Of a stretch of 42,514 nt of DNA, positions 1 to 7,608 are shown one piece after another; position 1 is the first letter of the stretch; each line of letters opens with the position of its first letter. Both the position numbers and the translations under genes were made by a program. The DNA is from Burkholderiales bacterium. Its GTDB lineage: Bacteria; Pseudomonadota; Gammaproteobacteria; Burkholderiales; Burkholderiaceae_C. The DNA is taken from contig RXJW01000058.1 of the NCBI GenBank assembly GCA_003963005.1, positions 1 to 42,514 of the forward strand, given 5' to 3'. Under the pieces are notes generated by a model. That model was not told the DNA's origin, did no database searches, and saw only the letters and a list, made by a program, of their open reading frames with translations.

Positions 1-550
1 TCGCCGCGCGCTCCGCCGCCTTCCAGTCCGTGCTGACCTCGCCGACTCTGAACTCAGCGATGTCGCGCAGAAAGTCGAGGCTCGGCAAAGGCTTGCCGGG
101 GCACATCAAACCGAAGCGCGCGTTGGCGGTGTTCCGGCTCAATGCCCAGCCGTGATTCGCAGGGTCGCGGCGGTGCGCAGCGATGTAGTACCAGACGGAA
201 CGCGCATGTTCGGTTCCTTCATGCCACTGGCCAAGCCACCACATCGCGTCGCTCGAGCCGGCTTCGGCCCAGCTGGCGATTCGCGCATAGGCCTGGTCGA
301 ACGTTGGCTGCTCTGCCGCTGGCACCGCTACGAGATCACCAACCGGCACTTCGACGGTCGCCCCCGTCTCCCAGTTTGCGCACCAGAGAAGTTCTCCGGT
401 CGAATAGGTGGGGTCCGCCATCAGAAGCACGGCCGCACCGGCCTCCGTTCCACCTACGCCGCAGAGGCGCACATAGGCCTCTCTACGAGGCTTCGCGCGT
501 CCCCTGCCGGCGACCGCTGGCCCCAGGTTCTCGTTGCTCCGCTTGTCCAC
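1..550 (-). CDS. Hypothetical protein, 3' end outside window
   Basis: An open frame runs without a stop from a GTG at 548-550 to the left edge (183 codons seen; the C-terminus is missing). The GTG is preceded by GGGAGGGAATGG, a strong ribosome binding site. The product is soluble and rich in Trp and Ala. A middle part (about residues 83-130) reads like alpha-helical repeat protein (AYARIASWAEAGSSDAMWWL, then VWYYIAAHRR), loosely like Sel1-type repeats, but I cannot assign a family. It is the last visible gene of the minus-strand string that begins near 7.5 kb. The two long plus-strand frames over the same bases have no family resemblance and are shadows. Confidence 0.6.
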   Translation of the reverse strand, partial: MDKRSNENLGPAVAGRGRAKPRREAYVRLCGVGGTEAGAAVLLMADPTYSTGELLWCANWETGATVEVPVGDLVAVPAAEQPTFDQAYARIASWAEAGSSDAMWWLGQWHEGTEHARSVWYYIAAHRRDPANHGWALSRNTANARFGLMCPGKPLPSLDFLRDIAEFRVGEVSTDWKAAERAA

Positions 551-677
551 CCATTCCCTCCCGTTTCATGCGAAATGGGAAGTCTCTCTGCCATGTGGCG
601 GCAGGCTCAAGAGACGCACCGGCCGAGGCGACAGCCAGGCTGGCGCAACGCCATCTGGCACAAGGCGCGGGCCTGGA

Positions 678-1328
678 TCAGCCCAGCAACTTCTGCCCGG
701 CCGGCAGGTCGATGATGTCCTCGATCCAGTGTTCAGCTTCGATGTGCCGGAGCGCATCCTCCAGGGATGGAAACGGCTGCACGCCGTCCTCGAAGCCATG
801 GCGCATGCGGACGATCTTGGCGGCACCGGATTTCACGGACCAGCGGAGCTCCAGAGCGAAGTCGCTGCTCTCGCGATGCCGGACGCCGAAGCGCACCATG
901 CCATGCTTCGGCTTGACATGCGGTGCGAAGAACCGCACCCCGGCCGCGGCCCGTTCAACGGCCCCCGCCTCGCCTCGGTTGAGCTGGACGTACAGCACGG
1001 TCTGCTTGGTGTCGGCCCACTGCATTCCCCACCCCAGGCCATGGGCCTTCGCCAGCGCCTCGCCGGCGTACCACAGGCACATGCTGCCCCCTGGCGCCAT
1101 GAGCACGGCCACGTCGGGCGAGTCACCCCACAGGCGAAGTCGCTCGAGATCGTACTCATAGCTGATCGCCGTGACCGCCTCGTCGGCACGATCACTGCGC
1201 CGTTCGGCCTTCTTCAGCTCCGCCCGGGCTTCGGCAGCCTTGGCCGTTGCTTGCGCCAGCTGCACTGCCAGCTCGGCCAGGCGGCCGGATTGCTCAGTTT
1301 GAATCTGCATGGTCTTCTTCCGTGGCAT
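678..1328 (-). CDS. Hypothetical protein with N-terminal coiled coil
   Basis: This 216-residue product is not recognised. Residues about 8-50 are Ala/Gln/Glu/Arg-rich and should form a coiled coil (LAQATAKAAEARAELKKAER). The C-terminal half is globular, ending in LPAGQKLLG. The start at 1328 (MPRKKT) lies 7 bases after the stop of the upstream gene; an alternative ATG at 1310 (MQIQTEQ) has a slightly better purine-rich leader (GGAAGA). The longer upstream extension of the frame, to 1478, overlaps the upstream gene and lacks coding character, so it was not used. It is part of the same-strand string of small genes, probably one transcript. Confidence 0.6.
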   Translation of the reverse strand: MPRKKTMQIQTEQSGRLAELAVQLAQATAKAAEARAELKKAERRSDRADEAVTAISYEYDLERLRLWGDSPDVAVLMAPGGSMCLWYAGEALAKAHGLGWGMQWADTKQTVLYVQLNRGEAGAVERAAAGVRFFAPHVKPKHGMVRFGVRHRESSDFALELRWSVKSGAAKIVRMRHGFEDGVQPFPSLEDALRHIEAEHWIEDIIDLPAGQKLLG

Positions 1329-1335
1329 CTCTGGC

Positions 1336-1569
1336 TCAGTTCTTGAGGTTGATCTTGACGCCGGCCTTTGCGATCTCGGCGCGCGTGGCGGCAGCCAGGA
1401 GGTCCTGCTTGCCGATGACGAGCTGGCCGGTCCACCGGCCTGAATTCGCCAGCCACTTGCGCACGAGCAGGCCCTCACCGCGATAGCCGAGGAACAGGCA
1501 GATCTGGCGCGCGCCTTGGTGGCCGTACCGGCAGTGGTAGAGGTGTTGGAACTTGGGAACGATGGTCAT
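1336..1569 (-). CDS. Small hypothetical protein, 77 aa
   Basis: This small basic protein has no recognised family. It is rich in aromatic residues and His near the N-terminus (HLYHCRYGHQGARQ) and Lys-rich at the end. It lies 56 bases downstream of the GTG-start gene and 7 bases before the next one, consistent with an operon. No signal peptide or membrane segment is visible. No good Shine-Dalgarno sequence precedes the ATG, so translation may be coupled or the start may be wrong. Confidence 0.5.
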   Translation of the reverse strand: MTIVPKFQHLYHCRYGHQGARQICLFLGYRGEGLLVRKWLANSGRWTGQLVIGKQDLLAAATRAEIAKAGVKINLKN

Positions 1570-1625
1570 GGCGATGACGCGCTCAGGTCGTTGATCGGCG
1601 TGCTCTTGCGGGCTGGCACGGGGCT

Positions 1626-1922
1626 TCAGGCCTCATTCAGGCGCTCGGCGTCGTCCATCCCGTCGTTCTCGCCCTTCTCTGGACGGGCGACGCGCTCCGC
1701 TCGCCCCGCGTCGTCTAGAACGACCCACCAATAGACCGCGCAGTTGGGCCAGGCATCGGCGTCGGCATCCACGCCCTTGTCCACGTCAGCCACGACACCG
1801 AAGCCCGACAGGTACCCGTCGATCCACTCACGCGGTGGCAGCACGGGCGGCGTCGCAGGCAGTGGGCGGCCCCAGCGAGCAAGGGCCGCATCTCTGGAAG
1901 GAAACGTCGCGATCGTGTGCAC
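1626..1922 (-). CDS. Small acidic hypothetical protein, GTG start
   Basis: The start is a GTG at 1920-1922, chosen because AGGGGA lies a few bases upstream and because the longer frame (to 2210) runs inside the upstream DGQHR gene. The 98-residue product begins VHTIATFPSRDAALARWG and is acidic, with Asp-rich DKGVDADADAWP and a YWWVVLDDAG segment that is probably a beta-strand. The family is not recognised. It begins 17 bases after the stop of the DGQHR-domain gene and is probably co-transcribed with it. Confidence 0.55.
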   Translation of the reverse strand: MHTIATFPSRDAALARWGRPLPATPPVLPPREWIDGYLSGFGVVADVDKGVDADADAWPNCAVYWWVVLDDAGRAERVARPEKGENDGMDDAERLNEA

Positions 1923-1939
1923 TGGCGGTTCCCCTGGCG

Positions 1940-3529
1940 TCAGGCTGCGGCCGCAATCCGCGCGGGCGTCAGGCGCTTCTCGACCTGGGCGATGTCGCTG
2001 GGCAGCGGCATGTTGATGAGCTGAAGCAGCTTGCCCGCCGTGGCCTTGATGCCGTCGGCCGTCATCTGCATCTTCCCGAGCACGACACAGCGCCCTTCCC
2101 ACATGGGGGAGCTGCGGGACGGGCTCACCAGTGCGAGCCGCTCCAGGCCCTTGACGGCCCTGTGCCGCTGCATGACCTGGTGGCCCATCAGCGCGAGGCC
2201 ATGGAGCCACACGGCCTGGCCGATCACGAGCTGGGCGCGCACGTCGGCCGGCGCGATCTTCCCGTCGACCATCGACGCCCAGTCAGGCACGTAGGTTCGC
2301 AGCTGCGCGAAGAACTCGGCGATGGCCAGTTCAAGCCGCTGCAGTTGTGCCGGGTCGGCCTGGCTGAAGTTGGCCTCGCCGATGCCCGTCAGGATGGAGA
2401 CGAACTTCTTGAAGGCGACCAAGCTCCACAGCTTGGTGGACTTCCCGGCCACCGAGGCGTTCTCGAAATCGATCCGGGCCTGGATGTCGGGCATCTTGGC
2501 GAGCAGCGCCAACACCCAGGTGTTGAACGGGTTGCGCTGGTCATACAGCGCATTGATCGCGCTGCTGGGTCGGACCTGCTTGCTGTTGATGTCGGCGAAC
2601 ATCTGCTGGGCACGCTGCAGGCCCTGGTCGTAGTAGATGGAGACCGAGATCGTTTCGTTGGCGAAGGCGGGGTTGCGGCTCAGCGCCGCGCCGATCGCAT
2701 GGCGGCGGTGCTGCCCGTCGTTGATCAGCAGCGTCGCGGACATCGGGATGTGCAGCATGCCCACCTGGTGGCTTCCGCCGATGGCCTCGAAGCTCATCTC
2801 GGCCGAGACGCTGCAGGTCAGCGCCGGCAGCACGTAGTCCCCAGGGTTGTCCACCATGTAGTCCGCGATGGCCTTGGCGCGGCGCTCGTTCAGCAGCCGC
2901 TGCGCGCGGTGCTCCGGCGGAACCACGTCCTCATCGAACACGAACAGCTTGGCGACGACCGCATAGGGGATCTGGGCGGCGAAGTACTCCCGCCCGGCCT
3001 GGATGCCGCGGACCGCCGGGAAGCTGTAGGTGATCGCGTTGAGGTCGCGCTTCACCTCGGCCTGTACCGCCACGGTCCGGGCCCGCTGCTCGGCGACGGC
3101 CTGGCGCTGCGCGCCGCGGCGCTCAAGCTCACGGTTGGCGTCTTCCGCGAACTCGGTGCGCAGCTGGTCGAGGCTGAGCTGGTGGCGCATCAGCATGCTG
3201 GAGATGAAGGCCTGGCTGTGCGGCCCACCGGTGCCGCCCTCCTCGGCCAACACTTCGATCATGGCCTCGACGCAGTGCCGATGCCGCTGGTTGGCGAGCG
3301 CAGCCTTGAGGAGGCTATCGGAGGTCTCGCCCACCTTCACCGCCTCGCTGGAGGAGATGACCCACAGGGCGTCCCGGTAGAACGCGTCACGCAGCTTCTG
3401 CTGCAGACGGCTGCGCTTGAGGTCCGCGTCGATCTTGCTGGAGTGGCGCCCCACGATCTCACCAGCGCTACGCAGCCGGCTTTCGAGCTGGCACGTGGTG
3501 AGCGCGATCACGTAAAAGTAGGTCGGCAT
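1940..3529 (-). CDS. DGQHR-domain protein (DndB-like)
   Basis: The 529-residue product carries the hallmark INDGQHR at residues 269-275, followed by RRHAIGAAL and, further on, FADINSKQVRPS, the pattern of the DGQHR/DndB family (relatives of ParB-like nuclease folds). DndB proteins are known as regulators in DNA phosphorothioation operons, and similar proteins occur in deazapurine modification islands; no dndCDE or dpd genes are visible here. Residues 130-165 form a charged coiled coil. It is clearly longer than a typical DndB of roughly 350-380 residues. The start at 3529 (MPTYFYV) has AAAGGA upstream; the frame's earlier ATG at 3568 adds only 13 residues. A DUF262-type gene lies 123 bases upstream on the same strand. 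The family call is good; the role is unknown. Confidence 0.8.
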   Translation of the reverse strand: MPTYFYVIALTTCQLESRLRSAGEIVGRHSSKIDADLKRSRLQQKLRDAFYRDALWVISSSEAVKVGETSDSLLKAALANQRHRHCVEAMIEVLAEEGGTGGPHSQAFISSMLMRHQLSLDQLRTEFAEDANRELERRGAQRQAVAEQRARTVAVQAEVKRDLNAITYSFPAVRGIQAGREYFAAQIPYAVVAKLFVFDEDVVPPEHRAQRLLNERRAKAIADYMVDNPGDYVLPALTCSVSAEMSFEAIGGSHQVGMLHIPMSATLLINDGQHRRHAIGAALSRNPAFANETISVSIYYDQGLQRAQQMFADINSKQVRPSSAINALYDQRNPFNTWVLALLAKMPDIQARIDFENASVAGKSTKLWSLVAFKKFVSILTGIGEANFSQADPAQLQRLELAIAEFFAQLRTYVPDWASMVDGKIAPADVRAQLVIGQAVWLHGLALMGHQVMQRHRAVKGLERLALVSPSRSSPMWEGRCVVLGKMQMTADGIKATAGKLLQLINMPLPSDIAQVEKRLTPARIAAAA

Positions 3530-3652
3530 GTATTCGGTCCTTTGGAGTCTGGCGACAGGCGGCGGCACTGGGGCTCTAGGCCTTTGCCGCGGCTCTGACG
3601 CTATGGGAAGTGGAAGTCGGCGCGCCGGCCGTTGGGCCGCTCACTCGCTGGA

Positions 3653-4237
3653 TCACCGCGAGCCTTCGGCGCCGTCGGCCGCGTCCCCGAGGCGGGCCAG
3701 GTCTTCCTGGGTATGGGCCACGCCGCCGTAGTTCATCCGCCTGTAGAGGGCCTTGAGCGTCTGTTCATCGGTGTCGTTGGGCAGGCAGATGCGAGTCAGC
3801 ACCACGCGGTCGAAGCGTCGGAGCTGCTCAGCGCGGGCCAGATCGCGGTAGCCCAGGCCGTCGAACACCGTCAGCGGGCCTTCCACGAACTCACGGATGG
3901 CAGTGACTCGCTGCTGGCCGTCGATCAGCCAGCCCGAGCCCTTCTTGACCACGGCGTGCCCGCCCGGGCCGGACGTCCAGTCAGGCTCCACAGTGACGAT
4001 GGCACCCGGCGGAAAACCCAGCAGGATGCCTTCGATGAAGGCGCGCTGGCGCTGGGCGTCCCAGACTGAGGGCCGCTGCCAGGGAGGCAGCACCAGAGAC
4101 ATCAACTGCCTCTCGCCGGCCAGTGTCATCTCGACGGCCGATTCCTCCCAGAGGCTGGCGATGGTGCGCGGCGCGGCCGCGCCGCTCAGTAGTACATCCG
4201 GCAGTCTGCGGGGCATGCCCGTTGATGCAAGGGCCAT
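3653..4237 (-). CDS. DUF262-type DGQQR protein (short)
   Basis: The 194-residue protein has the DUF262 core: VLPPWQRPSVWD (residues 49-60), FIEGILLGFPPG (67-78), GWLIDGQQR (102-110) and RRMNYGG (166-172). DUF262 is the N-terminal NTPase-like part of GmrSD-type modification-dependent restriction enzymes and other defence proteins; its fold is related to ParB. Full GmrS/GmrD proteins are much longer and add a DUF1524 HNH nuclease, which is absent here. This is therefore a stand-alone DUF262 domain. The ATG at 4237 is preceded by AGGACGAAGCCC. Its partner may be the DGQHR gene immediately downstream, as both belong to the DGQ(H/Q)R fold group. Confidence 0.8.
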   Translation of the reverse strand: MALASTGMPRRLPDVLLSGAAAPRTIASLWEESAVEMTLAGERQLMSLVLPPWQRPSVWDAQRQRAFIEGILLGFPPGAIVTVEPDWTSGPGGHAVVKKGSGWLIDGQQRVTAIREFVEGPLTVFDGLGYRDLARAEQLRRFDRVVLTRICLPNDTDEQTLKALYRRMNYGGVAHTQEDLARLGDAADGAEGSR

Positions 4238-4416
4238 GGGCTTCGTCCTGTTGGCTTCGTGGGTGGCTGGCGCAGACGGTCAGTGCCCGTGCTGCTTGCC
4301 TCCGCCACCATTCGGGCGGGGCCAGCCAGTGATCTACCTTCAGGCTACAGGCCCAGCTCGCATGCGCAACGTCCGCCCACGAGGCCATGGGCCTGGATGC
4401 CCATGGCGCCCAGGAC

Positions 4417-4878
4417 TCAGAGGTCGCTGCTCGGCGGCGTCGGCTTTGATGCCGCCCTGCTCAGTGCGGCATTGGCGATCTCCGCTGATCCGGAGCGCGC
4501 TGCCAGCAGGCTTTCGCTGTTCCAAGCTGCGTTGTTGATCGCAGCATCGGCAATATCCATGGCGCCCAACCGCGCGGCCAGCAGGCTTTTGTTGAGACGC
4601 CACTCATGGCATGCCCAGTCCACTACGAAATGCTTCCTGTAGCGGACCACGAGGAACACGACAGGCTGCACCCCCTGACGAACCTCGCCCTTCCTCAGCG
4701 CCTGCTCCAGATCGGCCCTGAAGTATGGGTGAGCCTCATCGGCAGGCATCTGATACTGAAAGGTCAGCGCACCGACCTTAGCCAGGCACATCGTGTTCTG
4801 GCCTTCAGGATCCTCGTTTGAGTCGACGTGTACGACATCGACGATGAAGTCATGACCCTGGACTTGAATCTTCAGCAT
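4417..4878 (-). CDS. Hypothetical protein with C-terminal tandem repeat
   Basis: This 153-residue protein is not recognised. The N-terminal 95 residues look like a mixed alpha/beta domain (MLKIQVQGHDFIVDVVHVD, and a QPVVFLVVRYRKHFVVDW strand pair). The C-terminus has two copies of a 21-residue Ala-rich helical repeat at residues 98-118 and 123-143, each starting SLLAAR and containing an IAxAA core. The start at 4878 was chosen because GAGGGA stands 7 bases upstream; an ATG at 4902 overlaps the upstream stop and has no ribosome site. Confidence 0.6.
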   Translation of the reverse strand: MLKIQVQGHDFIVDVVHVDSNEDPEGQNTMCLAKVGALTFQYQMPADEAHPYFRADLEQALRKGEVRQGVQPVVFLVVRYRKHFVVDWACHEWRLNKSLLAARLGAMDIADAAINNAAWNSESLLAARSGSAEIANAALSRAASKPTPPSSDL

Positions 4879-4898
4879 GGCGCTATCCCTCGTGTCCT

Positions 4899-5426
4899 TC
4901 ATGCCACGTTCCGCGGTGCACTGCCAAGCTGGGTGCCACCGCCCCGCGCCAGCTCGAGGTCGGCAGCCGCGATCAGCAGTGCGGCCGCCCGAACATAGTT
5001 GGCGAACCGGTCTTTCACCTTGCAATCCTCCTCGTCCCAGGGCCACCGAACGCGCCCCTGCTCGTGCCCGACGTCGGCCATGGCATAGAACGCAGCCGCC
5101 TGGGCCAGCTCGGCGCTGTCGGAGAGGTCAGCATCGTGCTGGCGGGTGTAGCCCTTCACGTGGATCTGCCGCGCTCGCTCGGCGATGGCCGCTATCGTTG
5201 CCTCGGTCAGCTGCGCTGGCATCGCAAATCGCGGCGTTGCTGCAGGCGGATTGCGGAACATAAACACGCCGAAGGAGACGAACAAGGTGCTCATCACAGC
5301 CGCGAAAACCCACGACGTGACGGGATCTGCTGGTGGTCGCGCCGGAAAGGCAGGAAAGCTGAAGAAGTACAGCGGGCTCACGACGATGAAGACGGCGGCA
5401 AGCCAGCGCGTTGTCTTGGGTTTCAT
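4899..5426 (-). CDS. Membrane-anchored hypothetical protein
   Basis: The 175-residue product has two predicted membrane helices at residues about 8-25 and 38-56, then a soluble C-terminal part. That part contains TRQHDADLSDSAELAQAAAF and GRVRWPWDEEDCK, then a helix NYVRAAALLIAAADLELAR. This tail resembles a small domain common in phage and island hypothetical proteins; no function is known to me. The start MKPKTTRW at 5426 is followed directly by the first hydrophobic helix; the frame extends upstream to 5480 but without coding character. Confidence 0.6.
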   Translation of the reverse strand: MKPKTTRWLAAVFIVVSPLYFFSFPAFPARPPADPVTSWVFAAVMSTLFVSFGVFMFRNPPAATPRFAMPAQLTEATIAAIAERARQIHVKGYTRQHDADLSDSAELAQAAAFYAMADVGHEQGRVRWPWDEEDCKVKDRFANYVRAAALLIAAADLELARGGGTQLGSAPRNVA

Positions 5427-5496
5427 AGCGTTCGTCTCCTTCAGTTGGTGGACAAGGCTGGGTTGAGCTAGGCGTCTCACCGAAGCTGCTGGCGGG

Positions 5497-5721
5497 TCAG
5501 CCGCCCGGCCGCTGGCCGTCCAGCAGCTTCGTGATGATGGGGAAGGTGCGCCGCACCGGGATCAACAGCACGAAGAGCAACGCCAGACCATCTAGGCCCA
5601 GAGGCTCATCCCACCACGATTTGACGTAGACGCAGAAGATGAAGAGCAGGCTGCAGACCAGCCCCACCAGCGCGTAGCCGATCATCTGCCTCAGCAGCCG
5701 CGTGTAGTCGATTTTTGGCAC
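5497..5721 (-). CDS. Small two-helix membrane protein, GTG start
   Basis: The 74-residue protein starts at GTG 5719-5721 (VPKIDYTRLL) with AAGGAAGGGAG upstream. Two hydrophobic stretches (MIGYALVGLVCSLLFIFCVYV and DGLALLFVLLIPV, roughly residues 13-33 and 43-55) make it a small inner-membrane protein. It ends in KLLDGQRPGG. The family is unknown. It lies between two other membrane or exported small proteins in the same string. Confidence 0.55.
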   Translation of the reverse strand: MPKIDYTRLLRQMIGYALVGLVCSLLFIFCVYVKSWWDEPLGLDGLALLFVLLIPVRRTFPIITKLLDGQRPGG

Positions 5722-5762
5722 GATGTGCTCCCTTCCTTTGCGGTCAGACCTTCGCGACCACT

Positions 5763-6188
5763 TCAGCCGGCGACCTGCACCGAGTAGCCGAGAACGAAGA
5801 AGCCCGTCGGGTTGTCCACGATCGTCTTCACGCACTGCTGGAACTCGTCATCCGACGTGTCAGCCGGGCAGTCCCTCCACCGATAGCCATACCGCACGTC
5901 AATGGCGCGGCCGGCCAGATCAACATGCGCGGTGCCGGGGCCGACCACGCGCACGTCGGTCGCCGCAATCACATGGCCCTCGCGCGAGCTCACCTCCTTC
6001 GCAACGAGCCACCGCTCCATCGCGGAGTTCGTCGGTGCCGGCTCGGCAAGGGGCCTCACGACCAAGTCGCCGGCCAGGCCAGGCCCGCTCGCGCTGCCGG
6101 TCGGGGAACTGACGATGGCGACGCCTGCCGCCAAGCTCAAGATGGCGACGATGCCGACCAGTCGTTTGTGTTTCGTCATGGTGCTCAT
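5763..6188 (-). CDS. Exported hypothetical protein
   Basis: The 141-residue product begins with a Lys/Arg-rich N-terminus and a hydrophobic core (HKRLVGIVAILSLAAGVAIV) that is a signal peptide or uncleaved anchor. The rest is a soluble domain with two Cys residues in WRDCPADTSDDEFQQCV, which could form a disulfide outside the cytoplasm. Two ATGs compete for the start, 6188 and 6179; neither has a clear ribosome site. No family is recognised. Confidence 0.55.
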   Translation of the reverse strand: MSTMTKHKRLVGIVAILSLAAGVAIVSSPTGSASGPGLAGDLVVRPLAEPAPTNSAMERWLVAKEVSSREGHVIAATDVRVVGPGTAHVDLAGRAIDVRYGYRWRDCPADTSDDEFQQCVKTIVDNPTGFFVLGYSVQVAG

Positions 6189-6332
6189 GGTGTGATGTAC
6201 CTGCCATTGCTGGGCCGGCAAGTTCAAGCCCGCGTCAGTGTCTTCTCGCAGTCCGACGAGGTCCGAGAGACTCACCGGTCCAGGCCCAGCGCGCAGTTGC
6301 ATCTGGGGCCTGGAGCTGGAAGCCCAGGCCGG

Positions 6333-6545
6333 TCAGACCTGGCCGCTGGCGTACTCGGCCATGACCCAGTACGCGTACTGCACCAGTTCCTTGTCGCCCA
6401 TGGCGGCGAGCTTCTCTGCCGGTTCCTGGCACTCCTCAAAGCCACAGGCGTACTGCACGATGCTCTCCCTCTCCTGCGGAGTCAGGGTGCGGCCTTCGGG
6501 CCAGTCGTAGCAGCTCAGGCCCTCGATCAGTTGTCCGGCGTTCAT
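6333..6545 (-). CDS. Small acidic hypothetical protein, 70 aa
   Basis: The start at 6545 (MNAGQLIEG) is supported by GGAGG placed 7 bases upstream. The product is acidic and helical (EECQEPAEKLAAMGDKELVQYAYWVM) with two Cys residues. It follows the zinc-ribbon gene by 13 bases. The family is unknown. Confidence 0.55.
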   Translation of the reverse strand: MNAGQLIEGLSCYDWPEGRTLTPQERESIVQYACGFEECQEPAEKLAAMGDKELVQYAYWVMAEYASGQV

Positions 6546-6558
6546 GCTCGCCTCCAGT

Positions 6559-6738
6559 TCAACGGCCGCAGTGCATGCAGGCCAGGTTTCGTCCATCCGT
6601 GCCCACGGGGCGGCTGGTGCCGCACTCGCCACAGAAGCGGCTCCAGCCCGGCGCCGCGGGCCGCAGCGCGCGGGGTCCGCTCGACGGCGGCCGCCGGGGC
6701 TGCGCGAGGTTGACGCGACTGGGCGTTCGGATACGCAT
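6559..6738 (-). CDS. Tiny zinc-ribbon protein, 59 aa
   Basis: A 59-codon frame begins at ATG 6736-6738 and overlaps the stop of the upstream gene (TGATG), which suggests translational coupling. The first 30 residues are Arg/Pro-rich and probably disordered; the last 25 hold two CxxC knuckles (FCGECG and ACMHCGR) spaced as in a zinc ribbon. Such small proteins bind zinc and often nucleic acid. The longer overlapping frame on the same strand (6542-7021) is not coding. The role is unknown. Confidence 0.55.
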   Translation of the reverse strand: MRIRTPSRVNLAQPRRPPSSGPRALRPAAPGWSRFCGECGTSRPVGTDGRNLACMHCGR

Positions 6739-7163
6739 CAGAGCCCCTGGGAGCCGGCCGGCTCAATGAGGCGGCCGTCGGAAGTGCGCCGAATCCAGAC
6801 CCCGCCACTGGGCGCGGCCTCAAGGTCGCGGAGCGTGTCCCCAAGGCCTTCGGCCCTGGCCGCCAAGGATCGATGGTTCTGTTCCGTCCAGACCAACACG
6901 GGCAGCTTCTCTCGCGGGGGATCACCGGCGAGGTCCCTCTGCTCGGCCAGTTCTTCGAGGGAGTCCACCATGAAGCGTCCGCGCGAGACGCTCCCAGCCT
7001 CCCATGTGACCATCGGCGCACCTGGTGCCGTGAGGAAGTGATAGATCAGGAACGCCTGCAGCACGTTGGCCTCGATCCGGGGGCCTTTCCAGTTGCCCAC
7101 GCAGGCGACGACTTCGACGCACTCGTCGGTCTGCTGGCAGTAGAGGTAGTGGTAGCTGGCCAT
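6738..7163 (-). CDS. Hypothetical island protein, 141 aa
   Basis: The product starts MASYHYLYCQQTDECVEVVA and has a mixed alpha/beta character with an amphipathic stretch SLEELAEQRDLAGD and a C-terminal VWIRRTSDGRLIEP strand pair. Two Cys residues near the N-terminus could pair or bind metal. No family is recognised. Its stop overlaps the ATG of the zinc-ribbon gene by one base. Confidence 0.6.
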   Translation of the reverse strand: MASYHYLYCQQTDECVEVVACVGNWKGPRIEANVLQAFLIYHFLTAPGAPMVTWEAGSVSRGRFMVDSLEELAEQRDLAGDPPREKLPVLVWTEQNHRSLAARAEGLGDTLRDLEAAPSGGVWIRRTSDGRLIEPAGSQGL

Positions 7164-7243
7164 GGCGTGTTCTACCTTTCGGTGTGGGGGTTGGTGGAAG
7201 CGTTCGGAGCGCGGCGCCGCGGCTTAAGCGGTCGCTGCGCAAC

Positions 7244-7522
7244 TCAGCCGACCACTGCCTTGCTGGACAGCAGGCCCTGGCGCTCGCAGATGGCCTTCAG
7301 GTAGGCGATCTGCTCGGGGCCCTTGACCACGAAGATGGCAGCCTCGGTGTCGCCGGCGTTGCAGCCATCCATGAACACGCTCACCGGATCGGTGTCCTTT
7401 TGCGCCGCCGCGATCAATTGCTGGCGCTGGTGGCCTATGACCGCCATGCCTGTTTGCGCTGACCTACGGCGCCGATCCTGACCCGTCTTGCTTGACTTGC
7501 CACGGTCGCTGTCGTTGACCAT
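7244..7522 (-). CDS. Small hypothetical protein, 92 aa
   Basis: The frame is open further upstream (to 7621), but that part overlaps the end of the neighbouring gene. Starts at 7522 (MVNDSDRGK) or 7444 (MAVIGHQRQQ) are possible; neither has a strong ribosome site. The C-terminal part, DTEAAIFVVKGPEQIAYLK, looks like a folded strand-helix unit. It is the first gene of the left minus-strand string. Family unknown. Confidence 0.45.
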   Translation of the reverse strand: MVNDSDRGKSSKTGQDRRRRSAQTGMAVIGHQRQQLIAAAQKDTDPVSVFMDGCNAGDTEAAIFVVKGPEQIAYLKAICERQGLLSSKAVVG

Positions 7523-7608
7523 CCCGCTGGTGTTGACCACCCAGCTGACCTTGAGCAACGGCCCTGCTGCAAGTACTTGTGAGTCAGTGCGGGCTCTGTT
7601 CTGGCAGT

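Noticed and set aside
142..1161. Long plus-strand frames at 142-1161, 152-715 and 534-1346
   Set aside because: They are antisense to minus-strand frames with good ribosome sites and coding character, and their products are Arg/Ser/Pro-rich with no family resemblance, as expected for GC-rich shadows.
1835..3598. 587-codon plus-strand frame
   Set aside because: Antisense to the DGQHR-domain gene, which has clear family motifs.
6542..7021. 159-codon minus-strand frame
   Set aside because: Overlaps the better supported 141-residue gene and the zinc-ribbon gene in another frame; the product is Arg/Pro/Trp-rich with no structure.
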